This document shows positions 15,971 through 22,878 of a DNA stretch of 26,709 nucleotides, in pieces. Made by a program: the position numbers and the translations under genes. The notes under the pieces are model-generated. The model saw only the letters and a program-made list of their open reading frames with translations. It was not told where the DNA came from and did no database searches. Source of the stretch: JALTBU01 sp964410645. GTDB lineage: Bacteria > Campylobacterota > Campylobacteria > Campylobacterales > Nautiliaceae. Numbering within the stretch: the first letter of the stretch is position 1; each line of letters starts with the position of its first letter. The stretch lies in contig CAYPHV010000018.1 of assembly GCA_964410645.1 (NCBI GenBank), forward strand, positions 1 to 26,709, written 5' to 3'.

Positions 15971-17044
15971 CTATTTCACTCCGTGGGTATTTAAAAATTC
16001 GTTTCTTGAAATTAAATTTTCCAAAATTGCCAGTAAAATCATAAAATTAATAAAACTGGTCCCCCCGTGGCTGATAAGAGGCAGCGGCACTCCGACTACG
16101 GGGGCGATATCCGCAGTCATAGCCATATTTATAAATGAATATATAAATATCATTAATGCGACTCCTGCAAACATAACTTTTGCAAAATAATCGTCTTTCA
16201 TACTTTGAGCTTTAATCAATAAATATGAAATTAATAAAAAGTATAAAAAAATTAAACCCAAAGCACCGGTAAATCCGAATCTTTCAACATAATAGGCAAA
16301 AATAAAATCACTGCTTGCGATAGGTAAAAATTTAAGCTGTGTCTGAGTGGCTTCCTGCTTGTCTTTGCCTTCCATGCCTCCGCTTCCAATTGCAATTAAA
16401 GATTGTTGAATATGGTAACTGGGCTTGTTTAAAAAATTTTCTATTCTTTTCTTTTGATAATCTTTCATTAAATATTTGTAATAAACGGGTGCTGAAATAA
16501 TTCCTAAAATTATTAAACTCAACCAAATTTTTTTATCCACTCCGGCTAAAAATAAAACCCCTAAGCCGATAGTAAGTAGGATTAAAGCCGTTCCCAAATC
16601 GGGCTCTTTTGCTATTAAAATAAAAGGAATTATTATATAAATGGAAAATTTCAAAAACTCTTTTAAATGATAAAGAGGTTTAGGAGGATATTTATAGACT
16701 AAGTAGCCAAGCATTAAAAGCAGGGTTGTTTTCATAAATTCTGAGGGTTGCATTGTAATATGTAAAAAAGGAATTTCAATCCACCTTTTAGCGCCAAGTA
16801 TTTTTATGCCGAAAATATCTACAAATAGTAACAAAATAGCATTAAACCAGTAAAGAGCCGGTATTATCCATAAAATTTTTCTTATTGGCAGGAAATATAC
16901 GGCGATAAAAATAACAATCCCTATTAAAATATATATTAATTCTCTTTTAAATAAATCGTTAGAAATTTCATTAATTAAAAAAAGACTGATGATGATGAAA
17001 GGAAGAATAAGAAAAATTAATAAAAAATCAAATTTTATTCGCAT
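15971..17044 (-). CDS. rodA: Rod-shape peptidoglycan polymerase RodA (SEDS family)
   Basis: 357 residues with about ten membrane spans. SEDS proteins polymerise lipid II glycan strands; RodA works with PBP2 and MreB for lateral wall growth. Family motifs are present: GAKRWIEIP followed by MQPSEFMK, the catalytic-region KEPDLGTALILL, IAIGSGGMEGK (usually G.GL.GKG), FLPIASSDFIFAYYVERFGF (F.PE..TDFIFA in many relatives) and VGVPLPLISHGGTSF near the end. Absence of long N-terminal cytoplasmic extension and the PLPLISHGGTS ending favour RodA or FtsW equally; the short length and the SSDFIFA segment favour RodA. The ATG lies 10 nt inside the end of the upstream chemoreceptor gene. It ends the minus-strand ribA cluster and is convergent with mnmH, with a 10-base gap. 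Confidence 0.88.
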   Translation of the reverse strand: MRIKFDFLLIFLILPFIIISLFLINEISNDLFKRELIYILIGIVIFIAVYFLPIRKILWIIPALYWFNAILLLFVDIFGIKILGAKRWIEIPFLHITMQPSEFMKTTLLLMLGYLVYKYPPKPLYHLKEFLKFSIYIIIPFILIAKEPDLGTALILLTIGLGVLFLAGVDKKIWLSLIILGIISAPVYYKYLMKDYQKKRIENFLNKPSYHIQQSLIAIGSGGMEGKDKQEATQTQLKFLPIASSDFIFAYYVERFGFTGALGLIFLYFLLISYLLIKAQSMKDDYFAKVMFAGVALMIFIYSFINMAMTADIAPVVGVPLPLISHGGTSFINFMILLAILENLISRNEFLNTHGVK

Positions 17045-18462
17045 GGTTTATCAGTGTATTTTTCAAATAAAGAATCAAGTTCTTTTGATAAAAGGGCAGA
17101 ATTCTCTTCAATTTTTTTAAAATTTTCAATTACTTCGTGTTTATTTTTAATGCAGTTTTTATTGTCAATACATTCAAGTGTTTTATTTGTAATTTGATGA
17201 ATATTTTTATGCAGTTTATCTTTTATTTCTTTATATTCCGGATAACAGCCTAAATTTTTTATGGTTTTTTGATTTTGTAACCATTTTCCGAATTCACACT
17301 CGTTTTCTTTTGTTTTTTTGATTTCTTTTTCTTCAACTACGGCTTCTTTTGCATCCAGTTTATATATTAAATGTGATAATTTTATTAAATCCATCGGCAT
17401 TCTTGTCAATGCTAAATCCACATTTTTTTTGTTGTCCAAGGATTTGTCTCTAAAACTGTTTACCATATTGTAAACGTCTGTTACATCATCTTTGGAAGTA
17501 GCTGCGGTATCAGTTATTTTTTCAGAATTTGATTGAATTTCGCTTGTTTCCTGCTGTAATGTTTTGATGGTTATGGATATTTCGCTTGTTGCCTTTTGAG
17601 TCCTCTCCGCCAATTTTCTTACTTCATCGGCGACCACTGCAAAGCCTCTTCCGTGTTCTCCCGCCCTTGCTGCTTCAATAGCGGCGTTTAGTGCCAATAA
17701 ATTGGTTTGATCGGCAATATCGGTTATAAGTTCAACTATTTTACCGATTTCCTCTGCCCTGTTGTAAAGCATGTTAATAGCTTCGTTTGTCTGGGAAATA
17801 AAATCAATCAGAGTATTTAAAACATTTGTAAGATTGTTTATTTTTTCCGAAGCGTTATTGGCCCCTTTATAAATTTCGGTTGAAAGTTCATCTATTTTCA
17901 GCATATAATGTTTTAATTTTTGATCAAAAGAATTTTTAATATTTTCAATTTGTGTATTTATTCCCCCTCCCAAATCATTTAATGTAACGAATAACTCGCT
18001 TCTGGCTTGTTCTTTAAGGGCAATTGAAATAGCTGTTACTGCATTATTTATAGTTTTTGATGTTTGTCTGAACTGTCCTTTGTAGCCGGCAAGATCTATA
18101 CTTCTATAATTAATTCCGTTTTCAGCCGCCTGGATGGATTCAGCAATATCTCTTTGAAAAGCTTCCAGTTGATCAAGCATATCGTTGATGGCCCATGCCA
18201 TTTTTTCAAGAGGGTTGTTTTCATCAATATTAGTAATTCTTTTTGAAAAATTTCCATTTGCAACATCTGCTATAATTTCTTGTATTTTATTAAGCAGATA
18301 ATTTTTTTTATTTTTTTCGTCTTTGACGAATAAAAGCAGGATACCGCATAAAAACGGCAGTATTGAAACAATGCCCACCATAAGATCATTTTTATAAAAG
18401 CCAAAACCACTTAGAAAAATAGAAATTAATACAATTATAACGGCTAATATTTTAGAGTTCAT
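17035..18462 (-). CDS. Methyl-accepting chemotaxis protein without ligand domain, with C-terminal CZB zinc-binding domain
   Basis: 475 residues. Two membrane spans (about 4-22 and 27-46) are joined by only a few residues, so there is no periplasmic sensor domain. A HAMP-like/linker region (about 50-150) leads to the signalling hairpin, whose tip is DQTNLLALNAAIEAARAG plus EHGRGFAVVADEVRKLAERT (251-288), the CheA/CheW contact. The C-terminus is a CZB domain: His364 (SHLIYKLD), Cys389 (CEFGKW), His418 and His422 (LHKNIH), the 3His-1Cys zinc set. Its start overlaps the end of the Aer-type PAS gene by 11 nt, so the pair looks like the CetA/CetB energy-taxis system of Campylobacter, in which the PAS protein senses redox state and the membrane receptor signals. 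No CheR/CheB pentapeptide is visible at the end. Confidence 0.9.
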   Translation of the reverse strand: MNSKILAVIIVLISIFLSGFGFYKNDLMVGIVSILPFLCGILLLFVKDEKNKKNYLLNKIQEIIADVANGNFSKRITNIDENNPLEKMAWAINDMLDQLEAFQRDIAESIQAAENGINYRSIDLAGYKGQFRQTSKTINNAVTAISIALKEQARSELFVTLNDLGGGINTQIENIKNSFDQKLKHYMLKIDELSTEIYKGANNASEKINNLTNVLNTLIDFISQTNEAINMLYNRAEEIGKIVELITDIADQTNLLALNAAIEAARAGEHGRGFAVVADEVRKLAERTQKATSEISITIKTLQQETSEIQSNSEKITDTAATSKDDVTDVYNMVNSFRDKSLDNKKNVDLALTRMPMDLIKLSHLIYKLDAKEAVVEEKEIKKTKENECEFGKWLQNQKTIKNLGCYPEYKEIKDKLHKNIHQITNKTLECIDNKNCIKNKHEVIENFKKIEENSALLSKELDSLFEKYTDKPCE

Positions 18463-18985
18463 TGATAATTCCTTTTTGAATTTTTATCATAAGTTCGTTA
18501 AAACTTACTTTTTTGGATTCAAGTAGTTGTTCCACCGCTTTTACTCCGGCTTCCATTCCTCCGCTAGATTCTATTTCTATCAGTTTTTTATAAAGAGGTA
18601 CAATTGTATTTTTAAACCCGTCTTTTGGCTTTCTTCTTACGGAATAATAGTCTATTATATTGTTGTTGCTGTCAAGTGTAGGAGAAATATTTGCAAATAC
18701 CCAATAATATCCTCTGTCTTTTCGTAAATTTTTGACATATCCAAACCACTCTTTTTTGTTTTGAATATGATCGTATAAATTTTTAAAAGCGCACCTTGGC
18801 ATATCCGGATGTCTTAAAATATTGTGAAATTGACCCAATAGTTCTTTTTCGCAATAACCGCTAAGATTAATAAAAATTTTATTTCCGTATAAAATTTTAC
18901 TTTTAAGGTCTGTTTTGCTGACAATAAAATCTTCTTCTTTTAAAAAATATTCTTTTTCCACAGGTGTAACGTTTGGTTTTTTCAT
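18452..18985 (-). CDS. Aer/CetB-type PAS domain redox sensor
   Basis: 177 residues, soluble. A PAS domain at about 15-125 carries the Aer flavin-site pattern: FIVSKTDLKSKILYGNKIF, SGYCEKELLGQFHNILRHPDMP, then W.GYVKNLRKD..YYWVFANISP and YSVRRKP. HNILRHPDMP and the YWV.AN.SP segment match E. coli Aer closely, so FAD binding is likely. A helical C-terminal segment (about 130-177) probably contacts the receptor HAMP region. Unlike Aer it has no membrane or signalling domain; those lie in the next gene, which overlaps by 11 nt. This is the split arrangement known from CetB/CetA. Cys residues at 44 and 64 are not known flavin ligands. Its ATG overlaps the upstream stop by 4 nt. Confidence 0.88.
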   Translation of the reverse strand: MKKPNVTPVEKEYFLKEEDFIVSKTDLKSKILYGNKIFINLSGYCEKELLGQFHNILRHPDMPRCAFKNLYDHIQNKKEWFGYVKNLRKDRGYYWVFANISPTLDSNNNIIDYYSVRRKPKDGFKNTIVPLYKKLIEIESSGGMEAGVKAVEQLLESKKVSFNELMIKIQKGIINEL

Positions 18986-19359
18986 TTACTTTCCTTTAAT
19001 TTAACTCCGTCAATGCCTAAAAGTGCTATTTGTTCTATTTCTTCAAAAGAATTTATTAAAAAAATAATTTTGGTGTCAAGTAAATATTCATTTGTAATTT
19101 TTTGAAATGTTTTTGCATTTTCAATATTATCGCTAAAAGCATATTTTGCATTAAGATTTGAAATAAAAATAAGCTTTTTTATTGAATTTATATTAACTCC
19201 ATAAGGAATGCAGTTATTTTTACAATATTCAAAAATGGTTAAATCAGATTCGTTAAAATCAAAAATTAATGTAGAGTTTGAAGACGAATTTTTGATATCT
19301 TCAACTGTTTTTACTTTTAAAAATTTTTCATAAGAAAACGGTTTATTTAAGATTATCAT
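18982..19359 (-). CDS. Hypothetical protein
   Basis: 125 residues, soluble, no signal peptide. Alternating strand/helix pattern (STLIFDFNESDLTIFEYCKNNCIPYGV, KLIFISNLNAKYAFSD, TKIIFLINSFEEIEQIALLGIDGVKL) suggests a small alpha/beta fold resembling part of a TIM barrel or Rossmann-like domain. Two Cys (YCKNNC, residues 46 and 50) are spaced by three residues. I do not recognise the family. It sits between the zinc-ribbon gene (17-nt overlap) and the PAS sensor (4-nt overlap), so it is translated from the same transcript; no function should be read from that. Confidence 0.75.
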   Translation of the reverse strand: MIILNKPFSYEKFLKVKTVEDIKNSSSNSTLIFDFNESDLTIFEYCKNNCIPYGVNINSIKKLIFISNLNAKYAFSDNIENAKTFQKITNEYLLDTKIIFLINSFEEIEQIALLGIDGVKLKESK

Positions 19360-19564
19360 AACATTCCTTGCATAAATTTTTGCCGTTTACTTTTTTTATT
19401 TCGTCTTCGCTGACAAATGTTTTACAATTATCACACATTATCAAATCTTTTTTATCGTTTTTGTTTGTTTTGCTGTTTTCTTTTTTGGAGTTTACTTCCG
19501 GTTTGTTAAAAAAATAAAAATAAGCTACTCCGATAATTATCAAAATAAATATTAATTTTCCCAT
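19343..19564 (-). CDS. Small membrane-anchored zinc-ribbon protein (PP0621-like)
   Basis: 73 residues. An N-terminal TM anchor (LIFILIIIGVAYFYFF, residues 4-19) is followed by a Lys/Asn-rich hydrophilic linker and a C-terminal treble of cysteines MCDNCKTFVSEDEI and LCKECYDNL, two CxxC pairs forming a zinc ribbon. The layout matches the PP0621 family of small proteobacterial proteins, whose role is unknown. The ATG shares one base with the rsmG stop (TAATG), so translation is coupled. Confidence 0.8.
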   Translation of the reverse strand: MGKLIFILIIIGVAYFYFFNKPEVNSKKENSKTNKNDKKDLIMCDNCKTFVSEDEIKKVNGKNLCKECYDNLK

Positions 19565-20109
19565 TATATATCCTTGGCGTTTATAAAAATATAATTTCTG
19601 TTGTTTTGTGCTTTAACATTTACACTTATGTTTTTTAACTCGTTCAAAACACTGGAACCTTTATACAAAAGTATTGTACCATTTTTTTTTAAAAAAGGTT
19701 TTGCAATTTTAATAATTTCTTTCGTTTTCATAACGGCCCTGCTTGTTATAAGCTCTACTGAAGATATGTCCGAATTTTCCAGTCTCGAAGGTATTATTTT
19801 TGTATTTTGTAAATTTAATAATATTTTTATAGAATTTAAAAAAGAATACCGTTTTTTTAGCGGTTCCACCAGATACCATTTGACACGGGGCATGGCAACT
19901 GCCAGTATAATTCCCGGAAATCCCGCCCCTGTTCCTATATCAATGGCGGTTTTTGCATTTTTTATATACTTAACAGGATAAAGACTGTCTTCAATTTGGG
20001 TAAATATTTTGTCTTTCGTATTGTAATTTGTAAATTTGTGTACTTTATTCCATTTTAAAAGTTCATTTGTAAATATTTCATATTTTTTTTCTGATTTTGA
20101 ATTTTTCAT
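19564..20109 (-). CDS. rsmG: 16S rRNA (guanine527-N7)-methyltransferase RsmG (GidB)
   Basis: 181 residues. RsmG makes m7G527 in the 530 loop of 16S rRNA; loss gives low-level streptomycin resistance in many bacteria. N-terminal LLKWNKVHKFTNY and DSLYPVKYI are the family's opening pattern, followed by the SAM-binding motif AIDIGTGAGFPGIILAVAMP, the acidic YLVEPLKKRYSFL, and the TSRAVMKTKEII segment (R-A after a short strand) typical of GidB. Slightly shorter than the E. coli protein (207). It begins two bases after ribA; the ribA-rsmG pairing also occurs in Campylobacter as I recall. Confidence 0.93.
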   Translation of the reverse strand: MKNSKSEKKYEIFTNELLKWNKVHKFTNYNTKDKIFTQIEDSLYPVKYIKNAKTAIDIGTGAGFPGIILAVAMPRVKWYLVEPLKKRYSFLNSIKILLNLQNTKIIPSRLENSDISSVELITSRAVMKTKEIIKIAKPFLKKNGTILLYKGSSVLNELKNISVNVKAQNNRNYIFINAKDI

Positions 20110-20111
20110 TT

Positions 20112-20669
20112 TTAGAGTTTGTGACCCAGTTTTTCTTTTTTTGTTTGAAGATAAAATTTATTATACGGATTCGGCTTTATTTTTATCGGTATTCTTTCCG
20201 CCACATCTATGTTTTTGAAAGCGAATTCTTTTTTTGGATTGTTTGTTAAAAGCCTTATTTTTTTAATATTAAAATGATTTAATATTTCTTCAACTATGCC
20301 AAAATCTCTCATATCCGCTTCGAATCCCAATTGATGATTGGCTTCTACGGTGTCTAAACCGCCGTCTTGAAGATGATATGCATTTACTTTATTAAAAAGT
20401 CCTATACCTCTGCCTTCCTGTCTTAAATATATTACCATGCCCCCTTTTTTATTTATCGTATTAAGGGCTAAATGCAGCTGTTCTCCGCAATCGCATTTTA
20501 AAGAGCCGAATACATCGCCGGTTAAGCATTCACTGTGAATTCTTACAATTGGAATTTCAGGTAAATTTTCTGTAAATATTACCAAATGTTCTTTATTTTT
20601 TTCTTTAAAAGACTGTATTTTAAATTTTCCGAATTTAGTGGGAAGAAATGCAATATTTGAAATTTCCAA
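20112..20669 (-). CDS. ribA: GTP cyclohydrolase II
   Basis: 185 residues, stand-alone RibA, first step of riboflavin synthesis from GTP. Zinc ligands Cys48, Cys59 and Cys61 are in ECLTGDVFGSLKCDCGEQL; the catalytic region YLRQEGRGIGLFNKVNAYHLQD is intact, as are TVEANHQLGFEADMRDFG and IRLLTNNPKK. There is no fused DHBP synthase domain. The start is TTG with a strong AAAGGAG five bases before. It heads the seven-gene minus-strand cluster running to rodA. A flavin-synthesis gene upstream of a predicted flavin-binding PAS sensor is a possible but unproven functional link. Confidence 0.93.
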   Translation of the reverse strand: MEISNIAFLPTKFGKFKIQSFKEKNKEHLVIFTENLPEIPIVRIHSECLTGDVFGSLKCDCGEQLHLALNTINKKGGMVIYLRQEGRGIGLFNKVNAYHLQDGGLDTVEANHQLGFEADMRDFGIVEEILNHFNIKKIRLLTNNPKKEFAFKNIDVAERIPIKIKPNPYNKFYLQTKKEKLGHKL

Positions 20670-20725
20670 AAAATCTCCTTTTTTTGATAAAATTATATCT
20701 AACTTATTTAATTAAAGGATATAAA
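20670..20725. promoter_or_regulatory. Divergent ribA/argF promoter region
   Basis: Only 56 bases separate the two TTG starts. Plus strand: extended -10 TGATAAAAT (TG 20685-20686, TAAAAT 20688-20693) for argF, with AAAGGAT as ribosome site. Minus strand: TATAAT (20697-20692) for ribA. The two -10 boxes overlap by two bases, so polymerase binding at one should exclude the other. Confidence 0.5.
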
Positions 20726-21664
20726 TTGAAACATTTTTTATGGCTTGTGGATTTTGATAAAGCAGAAATAAAAGAGGTTATGGATTTGGCTGTGCAGATA
20801 AAAAAAGAGACAAAAGCCAAAATTTTTAAGCCGTATTTAAAAAATCGGGAGCTTGCTATGATATTTGAAAAAAGTTCAACCAGAACGAGAGTTTCGTTTG
20901 AAGCGGGTATTGATCAACTTGGAGGAAACGGACTTTTTCTAAGCAGCAGAGATATTCAGCTCGGACGCGGTGAACCTGTGAAGGATACGGCAAGGGTCAT
21001 AAGTTCAATGGTTGATTTGATAATGATTAGGACATTCGGACACGACAGGCTGAATGAATTTGCAAAATATTCAAAGGTTCCTGTGATTAACGGTTTAACA
21101 GATTTATGCCATCCTGTTCAGCTTTTGGCGGATTTGCTTACAATGATTGAATTTCAAAAATTTGATTTTGAACATCCGGATTATACAACAGTGGCCTATG
21201 TGGGAGACGGTAACAATATGGCTCATTCCTGGGCTGTAATGGCGGCAAAACTTGGATTTGACATAAATATTGCTACTCCAAACGGATATGAAATAAATGA
21301 AAAAATAAAGGAAATTGCTTTAAAAGAAGCCGATAAAAGCGGTGCAAAAATTAATTTTACCAATAATCCTGAAACAGCCGTTAAAGACGTGGACGTTGTG
21401 GTGACAGATACATGGGTCAGTATGGGTCAGGAAGCTGAAAAAGAAAAAAGAATCAAAGATTTTAAAGGCTATGAAATAAATGAAAATTTAATGTCTCTTG
21501 CAAAAGAAGATGCAGTATTTATGCATTGTCTTCCGGCTTACAGAGGTTATGAGGTCAGTGCCGATGTATTTGAAAAATATTCAAATGTTATTTTCAATGA
21601 GGCGGAAAACAGATTACACGCACAGAAAGGATTAATGGTTTGGTTGAAACAGCAAAACAGTTAA
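20726..21664 (+). CDS. argF: Ornithine carbamoyltransferase
   Basis: 312 residues from a TTG at 20726 preceded by AAAGGATATAAA. The open frame reaches back to 20648, but the extra residues fall in the ribA start and promoter region and resemble nothing. The enzyme joins carbamoyl phosphate and ornithine to citrulline in arginine synthesis. Motifs: carbamoyl-phosphate loop EKSSTRTRVSFE (48-59), the FGHDRLNEFAKYS segment, HPVQLLADL (129-137), and the ornithine-site FMHCLPAYRGYEV. The SMG loop is seen in TWVSMGQE, which distinguishes OTC from aspartate carbamoyltransferase. Length is typical. Its 3' end overlaps the next gene by 25 nt. Confidence 0.95.
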   Translation: MKHFLWLVDFDKAEIKEVMDLAVQIKKETKAKIFKPYLKNRELAMIFEKSSTRTRVSFEAGIDQLGGNGLFLSSRDIQLGRGEPVKDTARVISSMVDLIMIRTFGHDRLNEFAKYSKVPVINGLTDLCHPVQLLADLLTMIEFQKFDFEHPDYTTVAYVGDGNNMAHSWAVMAAKLGFDINIATPNGYEINEKIKEIALKEADKSGAKINFTNNPETAVKDVDVVVTDTWVSMGQEAEKEKRIKDFKGYEINENLMSLAKEDAVFMHCLPAYRGYEVSADVFEKYSNVIFNEAENRLHAQKGLMVWLKQQNS

Positions 21665-22008
21665 AATCTGACACTATTGTAAAATGTAATAATTTTGAAG
21701 TAGTGCAGGGGAATATAGATAACGCTTTATGGATTATGAAAATAGAAAATAAATTAAAAGTTGTTTTGGACACTAACGAATATAAAGAAATAATGGAAAT
21801 GGCAAAAAAACTTATGAAAGAAAATTTTGAGCTTAAACTGGAAAAAACAATTCTCAGTGAATTTCCTATTGATTATGATGATGTAAAGGCGGTTGTTTTA
21901 GAAGAAATGAAAAAGAATAATCAGCAAAATATTGAGCAGACAGTAAATAAAATAAAAATAGAGCATCCCAATCTTTTTTATAATTTAAACGTGGATAAAA
22001 TATTCTAA
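21640..22008 (+). CDS. Conserved small protein, DUF2603 (UPF0763)-like
   Basis: 122 residues, cytoplasmic. The start is a TTG inside the argF end (25-nt overlap), after AGAAAGGATTAA. The C-terminal half, MKENFELKLEKTILSEFPIDYDDVKAVVLEEMKK, resembles what I recall of the DUF2603/UPF0763 family found in Campylobacterota, and the middle (ALWIMKIENKLKVVLDTNEY) would be its beta-sheet part. It is shorter than the family members I remember. Function unknown. Family assignment is from memory and is moderate at best; the gene itself is well supported by coupling to argF and an uninterrupted frame. Confidence 0.65.
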   Translation: MVETAKQLKSDTIVKCNNFEVVQGNIDNALWIMKIENKLKVVLDTNEYKEIMEMAKKLMKENFELKLEKTILSEFPIDYDDVKAVVLEEMKKNNQQNIEQTVNKIKIEHPNLFYNLNVDKIF

Positions 22009-22041
22009 AAGAAAAAATTTATCTTTTTTGTCTTTTTTTCC

Positions 22042-22070
22042 TTGACAAATAAATTTTAATAGATTATAAT
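22042..22070 (+). promoter_or_regulatory. Consensus sigma-70 promoter of the peroxiredoxin gene
   Basis: TTGACA (22042-22047), 17 bases, TATAAT (22065-22070): a perfect consensus in both boxes and spacing, the strongest promoter in the window. ATTATAATTAT across the -10 resembles part of a Fur/PerR box (TTATAATNATTATAA), and a Fur/PerR gene lies downstream. The leader from about 22077 to the ATG is roughly 90 bases. Confidence 0.75.
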
Positions 22071-22095
22071 TATGACGTGAGAAAAATTATAGAAG

Positions 22096-22109
22096 ATGCC
22101 GAATGGCAT
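22096..22109 (+). other. Small hairpin in the peroxiredoxin leader
   Basis: ATGCC (22096-22100), loop GAAT, GGCAT (22105-22109), a perfect 5-bp stem about 60 bases before the start codon. It could stabilise the mRNA. A 15-codon GTG-initiated reading frame (VRKIIEDAEWHAKKI) runs through it, but without a ribosome site. Confidence 0.35.
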
Positions 22110-22168
22110 GCGAAAAAGATATAAAATAATTTGCTAATGATGTAAAAAAACAACCTGAGGAGGTAAAA

Positions 22169-22846
22169 ATGGAAGAAGTTCAAACACAGGCAGGCGTATT
22201 GGTTTTAAAAAATATGCCGGAATTTAAAGCTGAAGCATATAATGCCGAAAGCGGACATTATACAGAAGTGGGCAGTGATGATTATAAAGGAAAATGGACA
22301 ATGGTGTGCTTTTATCCTGCGGATTTTACATTTGTTTGACCTACTGAAATAGCTGCCGTGAATGCAGTATATCCGTATCTTAAAGAATTAGGAGTGGAAG
22401 TATTAGCAATTTCAACTGATACTAAATTCTCCCATAAACGATTTGTAGAAACTGAACCGTTGCTTAAAGATTTAAAACTTACAATTGCTCAGGATCCGAC
22501 TGGAGAACTTTCAAGAAAATTCGGTGTATTACTTGAAAGTGCTGGAATTGCTCTTAGGGGTAGATTTTTGATTAATCCTGATGGACAAATAGTAGCCCAG
22601 GAAGTTCAAGCTCCACCTGTTGGAAGAAGCGTAAAAGAACTTGTGAGACAGATTATTGCACATCAGCATGCATATAAAACCGGCGAAGTGTGTCCTGCAA
22701 ACTGGAAACCTGGTAAAAAAACACTTCCTGTTAATACTGATGCAGAGCCAATGACAGGTAATGTAGGCGCTTATGTCAGCCTGGAAGATTTGGTAGATGC
22801 AAACGATATGAAAGATATTGAAGAGATGGTAAAGGCTGCTAAATAA
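22169..22846 (+). CDS. Selenocysteine-containing 2-Cys peroxiredoxin (AhpC/Prx type), in-frame TGA read as Sec
   Basis: 225 residues if the in-frame TGA at 22337-22339 (codon 57) is read as selenocysteine. The ATG at 22169 follows GAGGAGGT, the best ribosome site in the window. The catalytic motif is CFYPADFTFV-U-PTEIAAV: the TGA stands exactly at the peroxidatic Cys of the conserved FTFVCPTE. Downstream, Arg130 in LRGRFLINPDG and the resolving Cys175 in GEVCPANWKPGKK are conserved and the frame is intact to the stop. The enzyme should reduce H2O2 and organic peroxides through a selenenylsulphide with Cys175. A GTG at 22358 is the first start after the TGA, but it would give an enzyme without active site. 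A SECIS-like hairpin begins at 22342. The Sec reading is inferred; a nonsense mutation is the alternative. Confidence 0.85.
22342..22377 (+). promoter_or_regulatory. Putative bacterial SECIS element
   Basis: Imperfect hairpin starting 3 nt after the TGA. Pairs: 22342-44 with 22375-77, 22346-47 with 22372-73, 22349-50 with 22369-70, and 22352-56 (GCTGC) with 22364-68 (GCAGT, one G-U). There are two mismatches and a bulged A (22351). The 7-nt apical loop CGTGAAT starts 17 nt downstream of the TGA and has G as its second base, as bacterial SECIS elements usually require. Confidence 0.7.
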
Positions 22847-22878
22847 TTCAGTTTTTTTCTCTTTTTTAAAGTTTAAGC

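Noticed and set aside
20648..20725. N-terminal extension of argF to 20648
   Set aside because: It would run through the ribA start and the divergent promoters, adds 26 unfamiliar residues, and a good ribosome site precedes the TTG at 20726.
22009..22041. A-rich/T-rich stretch after the DUF2603-like gene as terminator
   Set aside because: AAAAGA/TCTTTT arms contain almost no GC and the loop is long; it may aid termination but is not a convincing hairpin.
22078..22125. 15-codon leader peptide (VRKIIEDAEWHAKKI) before the peroxiredoxin
   Set aside because: GTG start at the expected transcript 5' end with no ribosome site and no regulatory codon run; kept only as part of the leader description.
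22358..22846. A 162-residue peroxiredoxin starting at GTG 22358
   Set aside because: It lacks a ribosome site and begins just after the active-site residue inside the SECIS-like hairpin; the upstream frame from 22169 encodes the missing catalytic half with a strong ribosome site.
22169..22846. Peroxiredoxin as a pseudogene or sequencing error at the TGA
   Set aside because: The TGA replaces exactly the catalytic Cys, the rest of the gene shows no decay, and a SECIS-like hairpin and a selenium enzyme are present. It cannot be fully excluded from one sequence.
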